Positions 40,572 through 49,240 of a DNA stretch of 64,000 nt are shown here, piece by piece. Position 1 is the stretch's first letter; the number at the start of each line of letters is the position of its first letter. The position numbers and the translations under genes are program-made. Location of the stretch: positions 114,644-178,643 of the forward strand of contig JBFWOJ010000008.1 of NCBI GenBank assembly GCA_050250575.1, in the 5' to 3' direction. Source of the stretch: SHVO01 sp050250575 (GTDB lineage Bacteria; Pseudomonadota; Alphaproteobacteria; Rhodospirillales; Rhodospirillaceae). The notes below the pieces were generated by a model. That model saw nothing but the letters and a program-made list of their open reading frames with translations. It was not told the DNA's origin and did no database searches.

Positions 40572-41456
40572 TCAGAATGCGGTCGCGCGCCGACGACGTC
40601 GTCCGCGAAGTGGCACAACAGCCTCCGCGGTGGTCGAGACGGAAGGTTGTTCAATGGCCGGTTGCTCGGCTGCACGCTCCTCGGGTGTCGGCCAATATAA
40701 GCTAAACTGACCTTGGAAGGCCTTCCACCATTGCGGAATGCCGAGCGCGAGGGGTTCTCCCAGCAGATGACGCAGCGCCTTGTCGCGCAGCAAAGCGCGC
40801 GTGCTTTCGCTGTTGTGTAAACCCATTTGCTGAAGGATCGCCTTCACGACCGTGTCGTGCGGCGCTTTCATCCGGTCGACGCCGGCGCCGAGTTCGATAC
40901 GCCCAAGGATAAGAAACACGAGATCCGAAACGGTGCGATCCTGGCGGCGGGCGACGACATCGACCTGCTCGCCCACTTCGCCGAGGATTTCACTGGCCTC
41001 CAGGTCATCGTAGTGGCCGCGCATGCGTGCGCACTCCAGCGCGACCACGCCGGCAAAATAATAGTCATCGATGGCGTGCATCTCAAACAAAGCGCGGCGT
41101 TCATCGAAATCAAGCCGGCATTCACTCAACGCCTCGTCGAGCAGCTTACTCCAGCTCGGATAAGTGCGTGCCGCGGCCGCCTGCATTTCGGCCAGGAAAT
41201 AGGAGACGGCAAGACGAGCCTCGACGCTGTTGTCCAGCGCCTCGGCGCCCATCAGACGCCGCACCGGCATCGAAAGGCGCCAGGCAAGACCGGCGAGCCC
41301 GCTTTTTTTCCGCGTCGGAATCGGCGCCAAAGTATGCGCGGCGGCGCTCTCTGCCACTCGAAAACCCCCATAACGCACGTGGAGCACCGCCCGCCGCGTC
41401 AGCGCGGTTCTAGGTGGTGCCGCGCAGTGACCCGCGCTCTGCAGTTGCGGTAACAA
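40572..41456 (-). CDS. Hypothetical helical protein
   Basis: Up to 294 residues. The true start is unclear: GGAGGAG stands directly before a TTG at 41456, and a GTG near residue 27 is possible. The body (about 75-265) is helical, with SYFLAEMQAAAARTYPSWSK and HAIDDYYFAGVVALECARMR, and a C-terminal Arg cluster RGRRRRRA. No family recognised. It is convergent with the 40279 gene. Confidence 0.55.
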   Translation of the reverse strand: MLPQLQSAGHCAAPPRTALTRRAVLHVRYGGFRVAESAAAHTLAPIPTRKKSGLAGLAWRLSMPVRRLMGAEALDNSVEARLAVSYFLAEMQAAAARTYPSWSKLLDEALSECRLDFDERRALFEMHAIDDYYFAGVVALECARMRGHYDDLEASEILGEVGEQVDVVARRQDRTVSDLVFLILGRIELGAGVDRMKAPHDTVVKAILQQMGLHNSESTRALLRDKALRHLLGEPLALGIPQWWKAFQGQFSLYWPTPEERAAEQPAIEQPSVSTTAEAVVPLRGRRRRRATAF

Positions 41457-41653
41457 CTCCTCCGCGAGGTCTTTATCTCACACTTTGGTGAGCGGGTGAA
41501 GCCCAAGTTGCTTATTACAGTTTCGAATCAATGCCTTGGTTAAATAAGCGCTTGATTTGTCCTCCCGGTTCGATGGATTGAATAAAAGGGGGCGCGATGT
41601 GCGGAGCGGGCTGTCGCGTATAAGTAGCTGCGGCGAGGGGAAGATCATTTGCG

Positions 41654-43237
41654 ATGAGTGAGTTCGACCTCCAGTCATTAGACAAGGTCGTTGCCTTCGT
41701 CGGAGAGCCCGACGATCAGGTGCGCAAGGAGCTGCGCCAGATTCTCAACCACGCCGGACTCAAACAAGTCAGCGCCCACGGCAATCTTTCGAACCTGTCC
41801 AAACTTATCGCGCAGGTTCCGCCCGATCTCTTGATCCTTGCTGACGATCTCGATCCCGGTGTCTTCGATTTCATCCGCGATATCCGCCACAACAAGGTGG
41901 GCACGAATCCGTTCGTGCTGATCACGACGCTGGTAGCTGCCGATCATGTCGATGCCGTTAAACGCGCGATGCAGGCCGGAACCGACGACATCATCATCAA
42001 GCCGGTCAAGGAGGAGCAGCTTCTACAGCGCCTCAAGCGCGTAACCGTCAATCGGGCGGCGTTTGTCGTTACCAGCGATTACCTCGGCCCGGACAGGAGA
42101 GCCAAGAACCGGCCCTCGTCCATCCGCCGCATCAACGTACTCAACACGATGCTGGAAAAAGCGAATGGACGGGACGTGGATGTTGGCAATATCCGCGAAG
42201 CCGTCGATGGTTCGATGAATGAAGTGCTGCAGGCGCGGCTGGATTCGCACGGCTATCGTCTCGGCTTCGTCTGCAATCTCATTCTCGAGGCTTATGAAAC
42301 CAAACAGATCACTGGAGATGTGCGGGAGAAACTCCAGGTTTTGGTGGACCTTCTGAAAGATGCCGCAAAAACGGCCGAACGCCTCGAAGAACGCGAACTT
42401 GCGCTGCTGTGCGGATCGTTGTCGCGGGATGTTGCGGCGATCGCCGAGCGCTACGAAACGCCGTCAGCCAAAGATATAGACCTGATCCGCAAGTTGTCGA
42501 AGGCGGTGGTTTCGGCGGTGAAACCCCGGACGCCTCCTGATAAGCTGGAGCAAGAGACACGTCACGCCGCCGAAGTTTACCAACAGCGCGAACGCAGCAG
42601 TTTCGGCGAAGTGAGTGAAATTCACCGCAGTCCGGGGGAACCGCCCGTGGTGGCGATGGACGAGCCCATCATCGAAATCCTGCCTTTGTCGAAAGGCCAG
42701 TTCCTGTTCCGTCAAGGCGATCCGCCGACATCCGCCTATATCCTGAACAGCGGCGTCATCGGGATTTTCAAGGAGGTCGACGGAAAGCGCATTCCGGTCG
42801 CCCGCGTGAAGAAAGGTGAGTTCTTCGGCGAGATGGCGATCATCGACAGCCGCCCACGGCGGAATTCGGCGATGGCGCTCGAAGACTGCACGCTCTCGCT
42901 GGTCTCGAAGGAAATGATCGAGGAGAAACTTGCCGCGTCCGACCCGCTCGTACGCACGGTCCTCCACATGCTCAGCAACAGCCTGCGCATGGTGCACGAC
43001 GCTTACGCACCGAAAGGGCGGAGCATGAGCGATTCCGTGCGCGACCTGCGTGAACAGGCACGCCACATACGCAGCTATCTGGAGACGGCCGCCGAACCTG
43101 CGGTGCGCAAGGAAGGGACTGACGTCGCGAAGAAGGTCACGCAGCTCACCGAGGATCTCGCCAAGCTGATCGAGAGCGTGCCCGACCTCGACCGCCGGAC
43201 ACCAGCCATTCCCAGCGAAAAGGACCTCGCCGGCTAA
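41654..43237 (+). CDS. Receiver domain / cyclic-nucleotide-binding domain protein
   Basis: 527 residues. The receiver domain (about 10-130) has likely phospho-acceptor Asp64 (LILADDLDP) and Lys116 (IIIKPV). A PilZ-like GPDRRAKNRPS segment follows near residue 145, then a helical middle (about 190-310). A CRP-type cNMP-binding domain covers about 335-455, with the phosphate-binding cassette FFGEMAIIDSRPRRNSAMA. The C-terminus is helical, and there is no DNA-binding HTH, so it is probably not a transcription factor. It may join phospho-relay and cAMP/cGMP input to an output made by the helical region. It is followed by the Gld-type ABC operon, 103 bp away. Confidence 0.85.
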   Translation: MSEFDLQSLDKVVAFVGEPDDQVRKELRQILNHAGLKQVSAHGNLSNLSKLIAQVPPDLLILADDLDPGVFDFIRDIRHNKVGTNPFVLITTLVAADHVDAVKRAMQAGTDDIIIKPVKEEQLLQRLKRVTVNRAAFVVTSDYLGPDRRAKNRPSSIRRINVLNTMLEKANGRDVDVGNIREAVDGSMNEVLQARLDSHGYRLGFVCNLILEAYETKQITGDVREKLQVLVDLLKDAAKTAERLEERELALLCGSLSRDVAAIAERYETPSAKDIDLIRKLSKAVVSAVKPRTPPDKLEQETRHAAEVYQQRERSSFGEVSEIHRSPGEPPVVAMDEPIIEILPLSKGQFLFRQGDPPTSAYILNSGVIGIFKEVDGKRIPVARVKKGEFFGEMAIIDSRPRRNSAMALEDCTLSLVSKEMIEEKLAASDPLVRTVLHMLSNSLRMVHDAYAPKGRSMSDSVRDLREQARHIRSYLETAAEPAVRKEGTDVAKKVTQLTEDLAKLIESVPDLDRRTPAIPSEKDLAG

Positions 43238-43340
43238 CCCCGTTACAGACCTTTCATTTGCTGCAAACTTCCCGGGCTTGCGCGGTCTCCGGTGAATCCC
43301 TAACTTTTCGCCCGCGCGCTGTTAATTGTGGGGACGCAGC

Positions 43341-44303
43341 ATGACCGTGATGGTCGAAATCGATCAGCTTTCCAAGGCGTTCGGGCGCTTCCGGGCGGTC
43401 GACGGAATTAGTCTTTCCGTGTCCAAAGGTGAGGTTCTCGGGTTTCTGGGTCCGAACGGCGCCGGCAAGACGACGACCATGCGTATGGTCGCGGGCTTCC
43501 TGCCGCCCACGTCCGGCACCGCACGCGTCTGCGGGCGCGACGTGGTCGAGGATCCCACCGGTGTGAAGGGGGTCATCGGATACCTGCCGGAAGGATCGCC
43601 CTCCTACGACGACATGACGGTCGCGGGATTTCTGAAGTTCATCGCCGCGATTCGCGGCTTTGATGGCGCTGAGCGCGAGGCGAAGGTGGACATGGCCGTG
43701 TCGCGTCTCGGTCTCGGCGACGTGCTGGACAGGCCCATCGATATTCTCTCGAAAGGTTATCGCCGGCGCGTCGGCCTTGCCCAGAGCATTCTTCACGATC
43801 CGCCCGTGCTGATCCTCGATGAGCCTACTGACGGACTTGATCCCAATCAAAAACACCAGGTCCGCAGTCTGATCGCAGAGATGGCGGCAGAAAAGGCGAT
43901 CATCGTGTCCACCCACATTCTCGAAGAGGTCGAGGCTGTCTGCACGCGCGCAGTCATCATCGGCGCCGGACGCGTCCTTGCCGACGGCACCGCGGCGCAG
44001 TTGCGGGCTCGTCTGCCGCAGAGCAATGCAGTTTGCGTCGTTGTCCCGCAGGCTGCAGCGGCTGCGGCGGCGGCACAGTTCAAGAGTATGAGCAGTGTTG
44101 CCACCGTGTTCGAAAACCCGGCGGAGAACGGAATGGTGAAGTTGCGCCTGATGCCGAGAGGCGAGGCCCCACTGACCAGCGAAGTCTCCGCGACCGTTCG
44201 CAATCACGGTATCCCTGCCAGCGAGATCTATCAGGACCGCGGCAGCCTTGATGACGTCTTCCGCCTCATCACCACGGGCGCCGCACCGCGCGCGGCCGCC
44301 TGA
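43341..44303 (+). CDS. ABC transporter ATP-binding protein, GldA-like
   Basis: 320 residues. Walker A GPNGAGKTT, signature LSKGYRRRVGLAQ, Walker B VLILDEPTDGLDPNQ and switch His in VSTHILEEVEAV. The C-terminal ~100 residues are the regulatory extension of ABC-2 exporters. The ATG at 43341 is chosen; an in-frame start lies 15 bases upstream. With the permease, GldG-like and DUF4340 genes it forms a four-gene operon seen in many proteobacteria and related to the gliding GldAFG transporter. Substrate unknown. Confidence 0.92.
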   Translation: MTVMVEIDQLSKAFGRFRAVDGISLSVSKGEVLGFLGPNGAGKTTTMRMVAGFLPPTSGTARVCGRDVVEDPTGVKGVIGYLPEGSPSYDDMTVAGFLKFIAAIRGFDGAEREAKVDMAVSRLGLGDVLDRPIDILSKGYRRRVGLAQSILHDPPVLILDEPTDGLDPNQKHQVRSLIAEMAAEKAIIVSTHILEEVEAVCTRAVIIGAGRVLADGTAAQLRARLPQSNAVCVVVPQAAAAAAAAQFKSMSSVATVFENPAENGMVKLRLMPRGEAPLTSEVSATVRNHGIPASEIYQDRGSLDDVFRLITTGAAPRAAA

Positions 44304-44316
44304 TCTCGAGGAACTC

Positions 44317-45051
44317 ATGCGTCAAATCTGGATCATCGCCAAACGCGAACTGGCCGCATACTTTGCGACGCCGGTCGCTTTCGTGTTCATCGCCATCTTC
44401 GTGGGTCTGACCGGGGCTTTCGCTTTCTATATCGGGGACTTCTTCGATCAGAATCAGGCCAGCCTGCAAAACTTTTTCAGTCACCACCCCTGGCTCTACG
44501 TGCTTCTGGTTCCTGCGGTGGCCATGCGCCTTTGGGCGGAAGAACGTAAGTCGGGCACGATCGAACAGCTGCTGACGCTTCCGGTGACGACGACACAGGC
44601 GGTGCTGGGCAAATTCCTGGCGGCCTGGCTGTTCTGCGGCATCGCGCTCGCCTTGACCGCGCCGATGTGGCTTACGGTGAACGTCCTGGGCGATCCCGAT
44701 AATGGCGTCATCATTCTGAGCTACCTGGGAAGCTTCATCGTCGCCGGCGCTTTCTTGTCCATCGGGATTTGCATGTCGGCGCTGACGCGCAACCAGATCG
44801 TCGCCTTTATCCTCGGCGCCGTCGTGTGCTTCTTGTTCACGATGAGTGGTCTCGACATGGTGCTGAACGTCTTCCGCGGCTGGGCGCCATCGACCCTCGT
44901 CGATACCATTGCGTCCTTCAGCTTCCTGACTCGCTTCGATGCCCTTACCCGCGGCGTCATCGCGGTGCGAGATTTCCTCTTTTTCTTCTCGCTGATGGCC
45001 TTCTGGCTGTTCGCCGCCATCGTCGCCGTCGATACACGCAAGGGGGCCTGA
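44317..45051 (+). CDS. ABC-2 type permease, GldF-like
   Basis: 244 residues from the ATG at 44317 (GAGGAA upstream). Six membrane segments. N-terminal amphipathic start MRQIWIIAKRELAAYFATPVAFV, cytoplasmic loop EERKSGTIEQLLTLPVTTTQ (the ABC-coupling region typical of ABC-2 permeases) and later segments ending in FWLFAAIVAVDTRKGA. It is 13 bp behind the ATPase gene and 3 bp before the GldG-like gene. Confidence 0.92.
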   Translation: MRQIWIIAKRELAAYFATPVAFVFIAIFVGLTGAFAFYIGDFFDQNQASLQNFFSHHPWLYVLLVPAVAMRLWAEERKSGTIEQLLTLPVTTTQAVLGKFLAAWLFCGIALALTAPMWLTVNVLGDPDNGVIILSYLGSFIVAGAFLSIGICMSALTRNQIVAFILGAVVCFLFTMSGLDMVLNVFRGWAPSTLVDTIASFSFLTRFDALTRGVIAVRDFLFFFSLMAFWLFAAIVAVDTRKGA

Positions 45052-45054
45052 GCC

Positions 45055-46944
45055 ATGAACCGCCTCGACTCACGAACCCTGGGGATCATTGCAGTGGCCT
45101 CGGCGGCAATTCTCTTCATTGCCGTAAACGTTCTTTCGAACGCATGGCTGCGCAATCTGCGTGTCGATGCAACGGAGGGGGCATCCTTCAGCACGTCCGA
45201 ACAGATCAGGCCTCTGTTTGCGAACATCAAGGAACCGATCGTCGTTCGCGTCTATTTCTCGGAGTCCATCGGCCGGGCGAGCCCGCGTCACGCCGAGTAC
45301 TTCCAGCGCGTACGCGATCTGCTTCAACAGTATGCGGAATTGGCGAACGGCAATCTGAAGATCGAACTCTATAACCCCGAGCCGTTTTCGGACGTCGAAG
45401 ACCGTGCCGTGGGATTCGGGTTGCAGGCGGTCCCGCTCGGACAGCTGGGGGAAGTCGGCTACTTCGGATTGGCGGCGACGAATTCGACCGACGATCAACA
45501 GGTCATTCCATTCTTCAATCTCGAGCGTGCGCAGTTCCTGGAGTACGACCTGACCAAACTGATCTATGGCCTGTCCGAACCGGATCAGCCAAAGATCGGT
45601 CTTCTGACGACGCTGCCGATCGAAGGCGCGCCGCAGATGCCCAATATGATGGGCATGCCGCCGCAGCAGTCCCGGCCATGGGCGATCGTCTCCCAGATCC
45701 GCGATTTGTTCGCCGTCGAGCCCCTGAGCCCGGGTATGACGCAGGTGCCGGCGGATATCGATATCCTCATGCTGGTTCAGCCCGACAACCTGACGGATGC
45801 TGCGGCGTACGCAGTGGATCAATTTGTCCTGCGCGGCGGGAAAGCCTTCGTCTTCGTCGATCCGAACGCAGAGTCCGCCGGGATGGGCGCCCCGCCTGGC
45901 GCCGGAAACAAGGAAGGGATCAACAAGCTCCTCGCCGCCTGGGGTGTACGGATGCCTGACGGCCAGGTGGTCGGGGACGTCGAGGCAGCCGCACGCGTCG
46001 GGCTTCAGCAGGAAGGAAGGCCGATCTCGGCCGACTATGTCGCCTGGCTGCAGCTGCGGGGCGCGCACTTCGACAACAGCGACGCCATCACGGGCGATCT
46101 TCAACAGATCAATCTGGCCACGTCGGGCGTGCTGGAGAAGATCGACGGCGCCACGACCACGGTAACACCGTTGATTTCGACCGGCCCGCAGTCGATGCGG
46201 ATTCCGGCGGACAAGTTCATGGGGCTGCCGGATGTCGTGGGACTCTTCCGGGACTTCAAACCGCAGAACAAACCGGAGATCCTTGCGGCGCGAATCTCGG
46301 GAACCGCAAAGAGCGCATTCCCCGAGGCGCCGAAAACCGAAGGTACGCCGGCCGCCGACAAGCACCTTGCCGAATCTGCGCAGCCGATCCAGGTCGTCGT
46401 CGTCGCCGACACCGATATCCTCGGCGACCGGTTTTGGACCCAAAACAGTTCGTTCCTTGGTGAGCAGGTGGTCATCCCGATTGCCGACAACGCCAATTTC
46501 GTCATCAACGCGCTCGAGAATCTCACCGGTTCACCTGCCTTGTCGGCGTTGCGCGGCCGTGGAGTGCAGAGCCGGCCGTTCGAACTCCTGGAATCGATCC
46601 GCCGCGACGCCGAGACCCAATACCGGGCGACGGAGCAGCAGCTCACCGGCCGTCTGGAAGAATTGCAGAAGCGTATCAGCGCCATGCAGGTTCGCAAAGA
46701 CGGCCAAGGACAAGCCATCCTCAGCGACGAAGATCAGCGCACGATCGAGAGCTACCGCGGGGATATCCTGCAGACCCGGGCGCAGTTGCGCGAAGTGCAG
46801 CGCGCCTTGCGCGAAGACATCGATCGACTCCAGGGCATTCTGACCTTCGTCAACATCGCGTTGGTGCCGATTCTGTTCGGTATCGCGCTGATCGTCGTCG
46901 CCGCGCTACGCCGCCGCCGCCGTCGTGCGGCCGCGGCGGCTTGA
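45055..46944 (+). CDS. GldG-like ABC transporter auxiliary protein
   Basis: 629 residues. One N-terminal membrane segment (about 9-28), a large extracytoplasmic domain with YFSESIGRASPRHAEYFQRVRDLLQQYA and the type-1 glutaminase-like fold of GldG (DIDILMLVQPDNLTDAAAYA, GGKAFVFVDPNAES), a coiled coil (about 510-595), then a C-terminal membrane segment (about 598-620) followed by RRRRRRAAAAA. Anchored at both ends in the inner membrane. It works with the GldA/F-like pair; the substrate of this class is not known. Confidence 0.88.
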   Translation: MNRLDSRTLGIIAVASAAILFIAVNVLSNAWLRNLRVDATEGASFSTSEQIRPLFANIKEPIVVRVYFSESIGRASPRHAEYFQRVRDLLQQYAELANGNLKIELYNPEPFSDVEDRAVGFGLQAVPLGQLGEVGYFGLAATNSTDDQQVIPFFNLERAQFLEYDLTKLIYGLSEPDQPKIGLLTTLPIEGAPQMPNMMGMPPQQSRPWAIVSQIRDLFAVEPLSPGMTQVPADIDILMLVQPDNLTDAAAYAVDQFVLRGGKAFVFVDPNAESAGMGAPPGAGNKEGINKLLAAWGVRMPDGQVVGDVEAAARVGLQQEGRPISADYVAWLQLRGAHFDNSDAITGDLQQINLATSGVLEKIDGATTTVTPLISTGPQSMRIPADKFMGLPDVVGLFRDFKPQNKPEILAARISGTAKSAFPEAPKTEGTPAADKHLAESAQPIQVVVVADTDILGDRFWTQNSSFLGEQVVIPIADNANFVINALENLTGSPALSALRGRGVQSRPFELLESIRRDAETQYRATEQQLTGRLEELQKRISAMQVRKDGQGQAILSDEDQRTIESYRGDILQTRAQLREVQRALREDIDRLQGILTFVNIALVPILFGIALIVVAALRRRRRRAAAAA

Positions 46945-46954
46945 GGAGCTGGCC

Positions 46955-48001
46955 ATGAAACAGAAGACAGTCTTTGTCCTCGCGGGTGCGGCGGTGGTCG
47001 CTGCCGTGCTTGCCATCGTAACGGTCTTTGCTCAGCCGCGGGTCGCGACGTCCGACCGAAGCGGCGAGCCGGTGTTCCCGGGATTGATCGACCGCGTTCA
47101 AGAAAATCTTAAGGCCGTGGTCATTCGCCATTCCGGCGGCACGATTTCTCTGGACCGCGACGGCAATACGTTCCGCTACCGCGAGAAGGCCAACTATCCA
47201 GCCGACAACGATAAGGTTGTGGACTTGGTGGTCGATATCGCGCGCCTGACGAAACTCGAAAGCAAGACCAGTCGGCCCGAACGCTATGGGCGGCTCGACC
47301 TCCAGGAACCGACGGAAAAGGGCTCGAACGCCAAGCAGGTGACGTTGCTGGATGCCAACGGCAAAGAGATGGCGGCGCTCATCATCGGCAAGCGCAAATA
47401 CACCTTGGGCGGAAAGGAAGGCGGTACCTATGTACGGCTTCCCGGTGACGCGCAAACCTGGCTGGCTCAAGGCGAGGTAAATCCCGGCGTTGCGCCGCGC
47501 GATTGGATCGCCAGGGATATTGCCGATGTTCCGGACGCCGCCGTGAAGCGCGTGAGCGTGACGACGCCGAAAGGCGACCGTGTGATCGCCGCACGCGGCG
47601 CGGACGAGAAATTCATGATCGAAAACCTCCCGAAGGGTGTCACGCTGGAGAGCGAATTCACGGCCGAGGAGTATTCCCGCATCCTTGATGGGCTTGAAGC
47701 GGAGGACGTCGCCCCTGCCGACCAGATGCCATTTCCCAAAGATCAGACTTATCGGGCGGTCGTCGAGACCGTGGAAGGCTCGACCATCACGGTCGAGATG
47801 GTGGAGGTGAAGGACCAAAGCTGGGTTAAAATCAGCGCCCAGCCGGGCAAGGACGCGGGCGCGCAAAGCAGCGCTGGGCAGGCGATGGCGGCCATCAATG
47901 CCCGGGCCGAGGGGCGGGTCTTCCAGGTGCCTGCCTATAAGGTTTCGATCATGAAGCGCACGCTTACCGACCTGCGCAGCAAGCCGAATCCTGCGTCCTA
48001 G
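46955..48001 (+). CDS. DUF4340-like membrane-anchored protein
   Basis: 348 residues from the ATG at 46955 (GAGGAG upstream). One N-terminal membrane segment (about 5-25), then a repeated beta-rich unit: ISLDRDGNTFRYREKANYPADNDKVVDLV, LIIGKRKYTLGGKEGGTYVRL and later EKFMIENLPKGV. This is the periplasmic DUF4340 architecture that accompanies GldAFG-type operons. It is the last gene of the operon, 10 bp after the GldG-like gene. Confidence 0.85.
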   Translation: MKQKTVFVLAGAAVVAAVLAIVTVFAQPRVATSDRSGEPVFPGLIDRVQENLKAVVIRHSGGTISLDRDGNTFRYREKANYPADNDKVVDLVVDIARLTKLESKTSRPERYGRLDLQEPTEKGSNAKQVTLLDANGKEMAALIIGKRKYTLGGKEGGTYVRLPGDAQTWLAQGEVNPGVAPRDWIARDIADVPDAAVKRVSVTTPKGDRVIAARGADEKFMIENLPKGVTLESEFTAEEYSRILDGLEAEDVAPADQMPFPKDQTYRAVVETVEGSTITVEMVEVKDQSWVKISAQPGKDAGAQSSAGQAMAAINARAEGRVFQVPAYKVSIMKRTLTDLRSKPNPAS

Positions 48002-48070
48002 GGGCTATCGGGTTACTGGATTTTCCCGGGATTCCGGTGCACGATCCCTCGGGGAATGGGAGGACTGGCG

Positions 48071-48265
48071 ATGGGGAAATTCGCCTTGATCCAGGCCGTC
48101 TACGCGGTGACGGGGATTCTTTTTTTCGTGCGTGACTTGATGGTGACGAAGCTGCCGATGGGCAAGGCGATGATCAACGCCTTCATCTGGCCCTACGCGC
48201 AGTTTCAGCTGATGAAGACCCAGATCATGGCATGGGTCGATTTGGGAATGTCGGTCGTCAAGTAG
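48071..48265 (+). CDS. Small membrane-associated protein
   Basis: 64 residues from the ATG at 48071 with GGGAGGA 9 bases upstream. Hydrophobic helix (about 4-20), then a hydrophobic/aromatic stretch (NAFIWPYAQFQLMKTQIMAWVDLG). No family recognised. Downstream of the ABC operon. Confidence 0.65.
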   Translation: MGKFALIQAVYAVTGILFFVRDLMVTKLPMGKAMINAFIWPYAQFQLMKTQIMAWVDLGMSVVK

Positions 48266-48270
48266 CCGCG

Positions 48271-48417
48271 TCAGCTTCGCGCGCGCGATTTCTTCCAGTC
48301 ATCGTAGGCGCGGCGCAGCCGCTCGCGCCGCAAGCGGCAGCCTTGGCACGGCAGCGCCAACGCAACACCTGCGATGACGATAACGGCGAGCGCCCAGAAA
48401 ATCAGGACTTCCGTCAC
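48271..48417 (-). CDS. 48-residue membrane protein coupled to the ferredoxin gene
   Basis: Reads MTEVLIFWALAVIVIAGVALALPCQGCRL then a basic tail (RRERLRRAYDDWKKSRARS). GTG start overlapping the ferredoxin stop (GTGA). One membrane helix, a CxxC pair (PCQGC) at its end and a strongly basic C-terminus. The CxxC next to a ferredoxin may bind metal (inference). No family recognised. Confidence 0.7.
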   Translation of the reverse strand: MTEVLIFWALAVIVIAGVALALPCQGCRLRRERLRRAYDDWKKSRARS

Positions 48418-48767
48418 GGCGGAGGCGGCTCTACCGCGATCGGCGGCAGCGACTTTCGCCGCTCCGCCTCGGCACGGATTGCATCCATGATTTGTTCGAT
48501 CTGCGCGGCGCTGACATCGCCTTCCAGGCTGATGAAGGCCGACCCTTGGATCTTAATCGTCGGGCCGTGCAAGCAATTGTTCATGCAGGGCCCGCGCGTT
48601 ATGGACGCGGGCAGCCGCTCGTCCATGATCCTGCGCTCAAGCAGATCGGCCACGCCGCGGCTGCCGCGGCCCGCGCAAGACGGAAGCTTGTCCGTATTGA
48701 GACGCTTGTTGATGCAGACCCGCACCGTAAAAAGAGGTTTCGGTACAGGGACCCAGTCTTCGATCAT
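48414..48767 (-). CDS. Thioredoxin-like [2Fe-2S] ferredoxin
   Basis: 117 residues. Four cysteines in the spacing of thioredoxin-like ferredoxins: VRVCINKRL (Cys18), LPSCAGRGS (Cys31), and RGPCMNNCLHGPTIKI (Cys61, Cys65). Electron carrier of unknown partner. It lies 9 bp after the Nudix gene and is coupled to the 48-residue membrane protein behind it. Confidence 0.88.
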   Translation of the reverse strand: MIEDWVPVPKPLFTVRVCINKRLNTDKLPSCAGRGSRGVADLLERRIMDERLPASITRGPCMNNCLHGPTIKIQGSAFISLEGDVSAAQIEQIMDAIRAEAERRKSLPPIAVEPPPP

Positions 48768-48776
48768 GAAATATCG

Positions 48777-49226
48777 TTAGTCCAAAGCTACCGCGGCCGC
48801 AATGATGCGCTGAGTCTCGGTCCAAAGACCGTAGGAATCGAGCTCGCCGACCGCGACCCACCTGGCGTCATCCGCGTCGTCGCCGGGACGGGGCTCGCCT
48901 TCCGCCCAGTCGGCGCGAAAATCCACCAGGGTCCAGTGGCCCGTGACGTTTCCGTCCTTCTTGCTGATGCCGTCGACGACGTCGATCAGGCGCAAGCCCC
49001 TCACGCGCACACCGGTTTCTTCAAGAATCTCGCGCTCGGCCGTTTCACGGACGGTTTCGCCCCATTCTTGACGCCCCCCTGGGATGCTCCATTCACCGAC
49101 ACGCGGCGGCCGGCCGCGGCGGATAAGCAACACCTCGACGCGGCCGGCAGCACGCCTGACGACGACGACGCCCACGCCGATCGAGGGCTTTTGGTGTTCG
49201 CCACTTGGGATAGGCGGTTCACTCAT
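48777..49226 (-). CDS. Nudix hydrolase
   Basis: 149 residues from the ATG at 49226. The Nudix box is complete (GGRQEWGETVRETAEREIL then EETGV), so Mg-dependent pyrophosphohydrolysis of a nucleoside-diphosphate derivative is expected. The class resembles ADP-ribose / 8-oxo-dGTP hydrolases; substrate unknown. First gene of the Nudix-ferredoxin-membrane protein operon. Its ATG is only 14 bp from the divergent ATG of the DUF502 gene. Confidence 0.9.
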   Translation of the reverse strand: MSEPPIPSGEHQKPSIGVGVVVVRRAAGRVEVLLIRRGRPPRVGEWSIPGGRQEWGETVRETAEREILEETGVRVRGLRLIDVVDGISKKDGNVTGHWTLVDFRADWAEGEPRPGDDADDARWVAVGELDSYGLWTETQRIIAAAVALD

Positions 49227-49240
49227 GCAACTATAGTCGC

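Noticed and set aside
43254..47866. Frames of 338-457 codons antisense to the Gld-type operon.
   Set aside because: All four sense genes have domains, ribosome sites and tight spacing; the antisense products have none.
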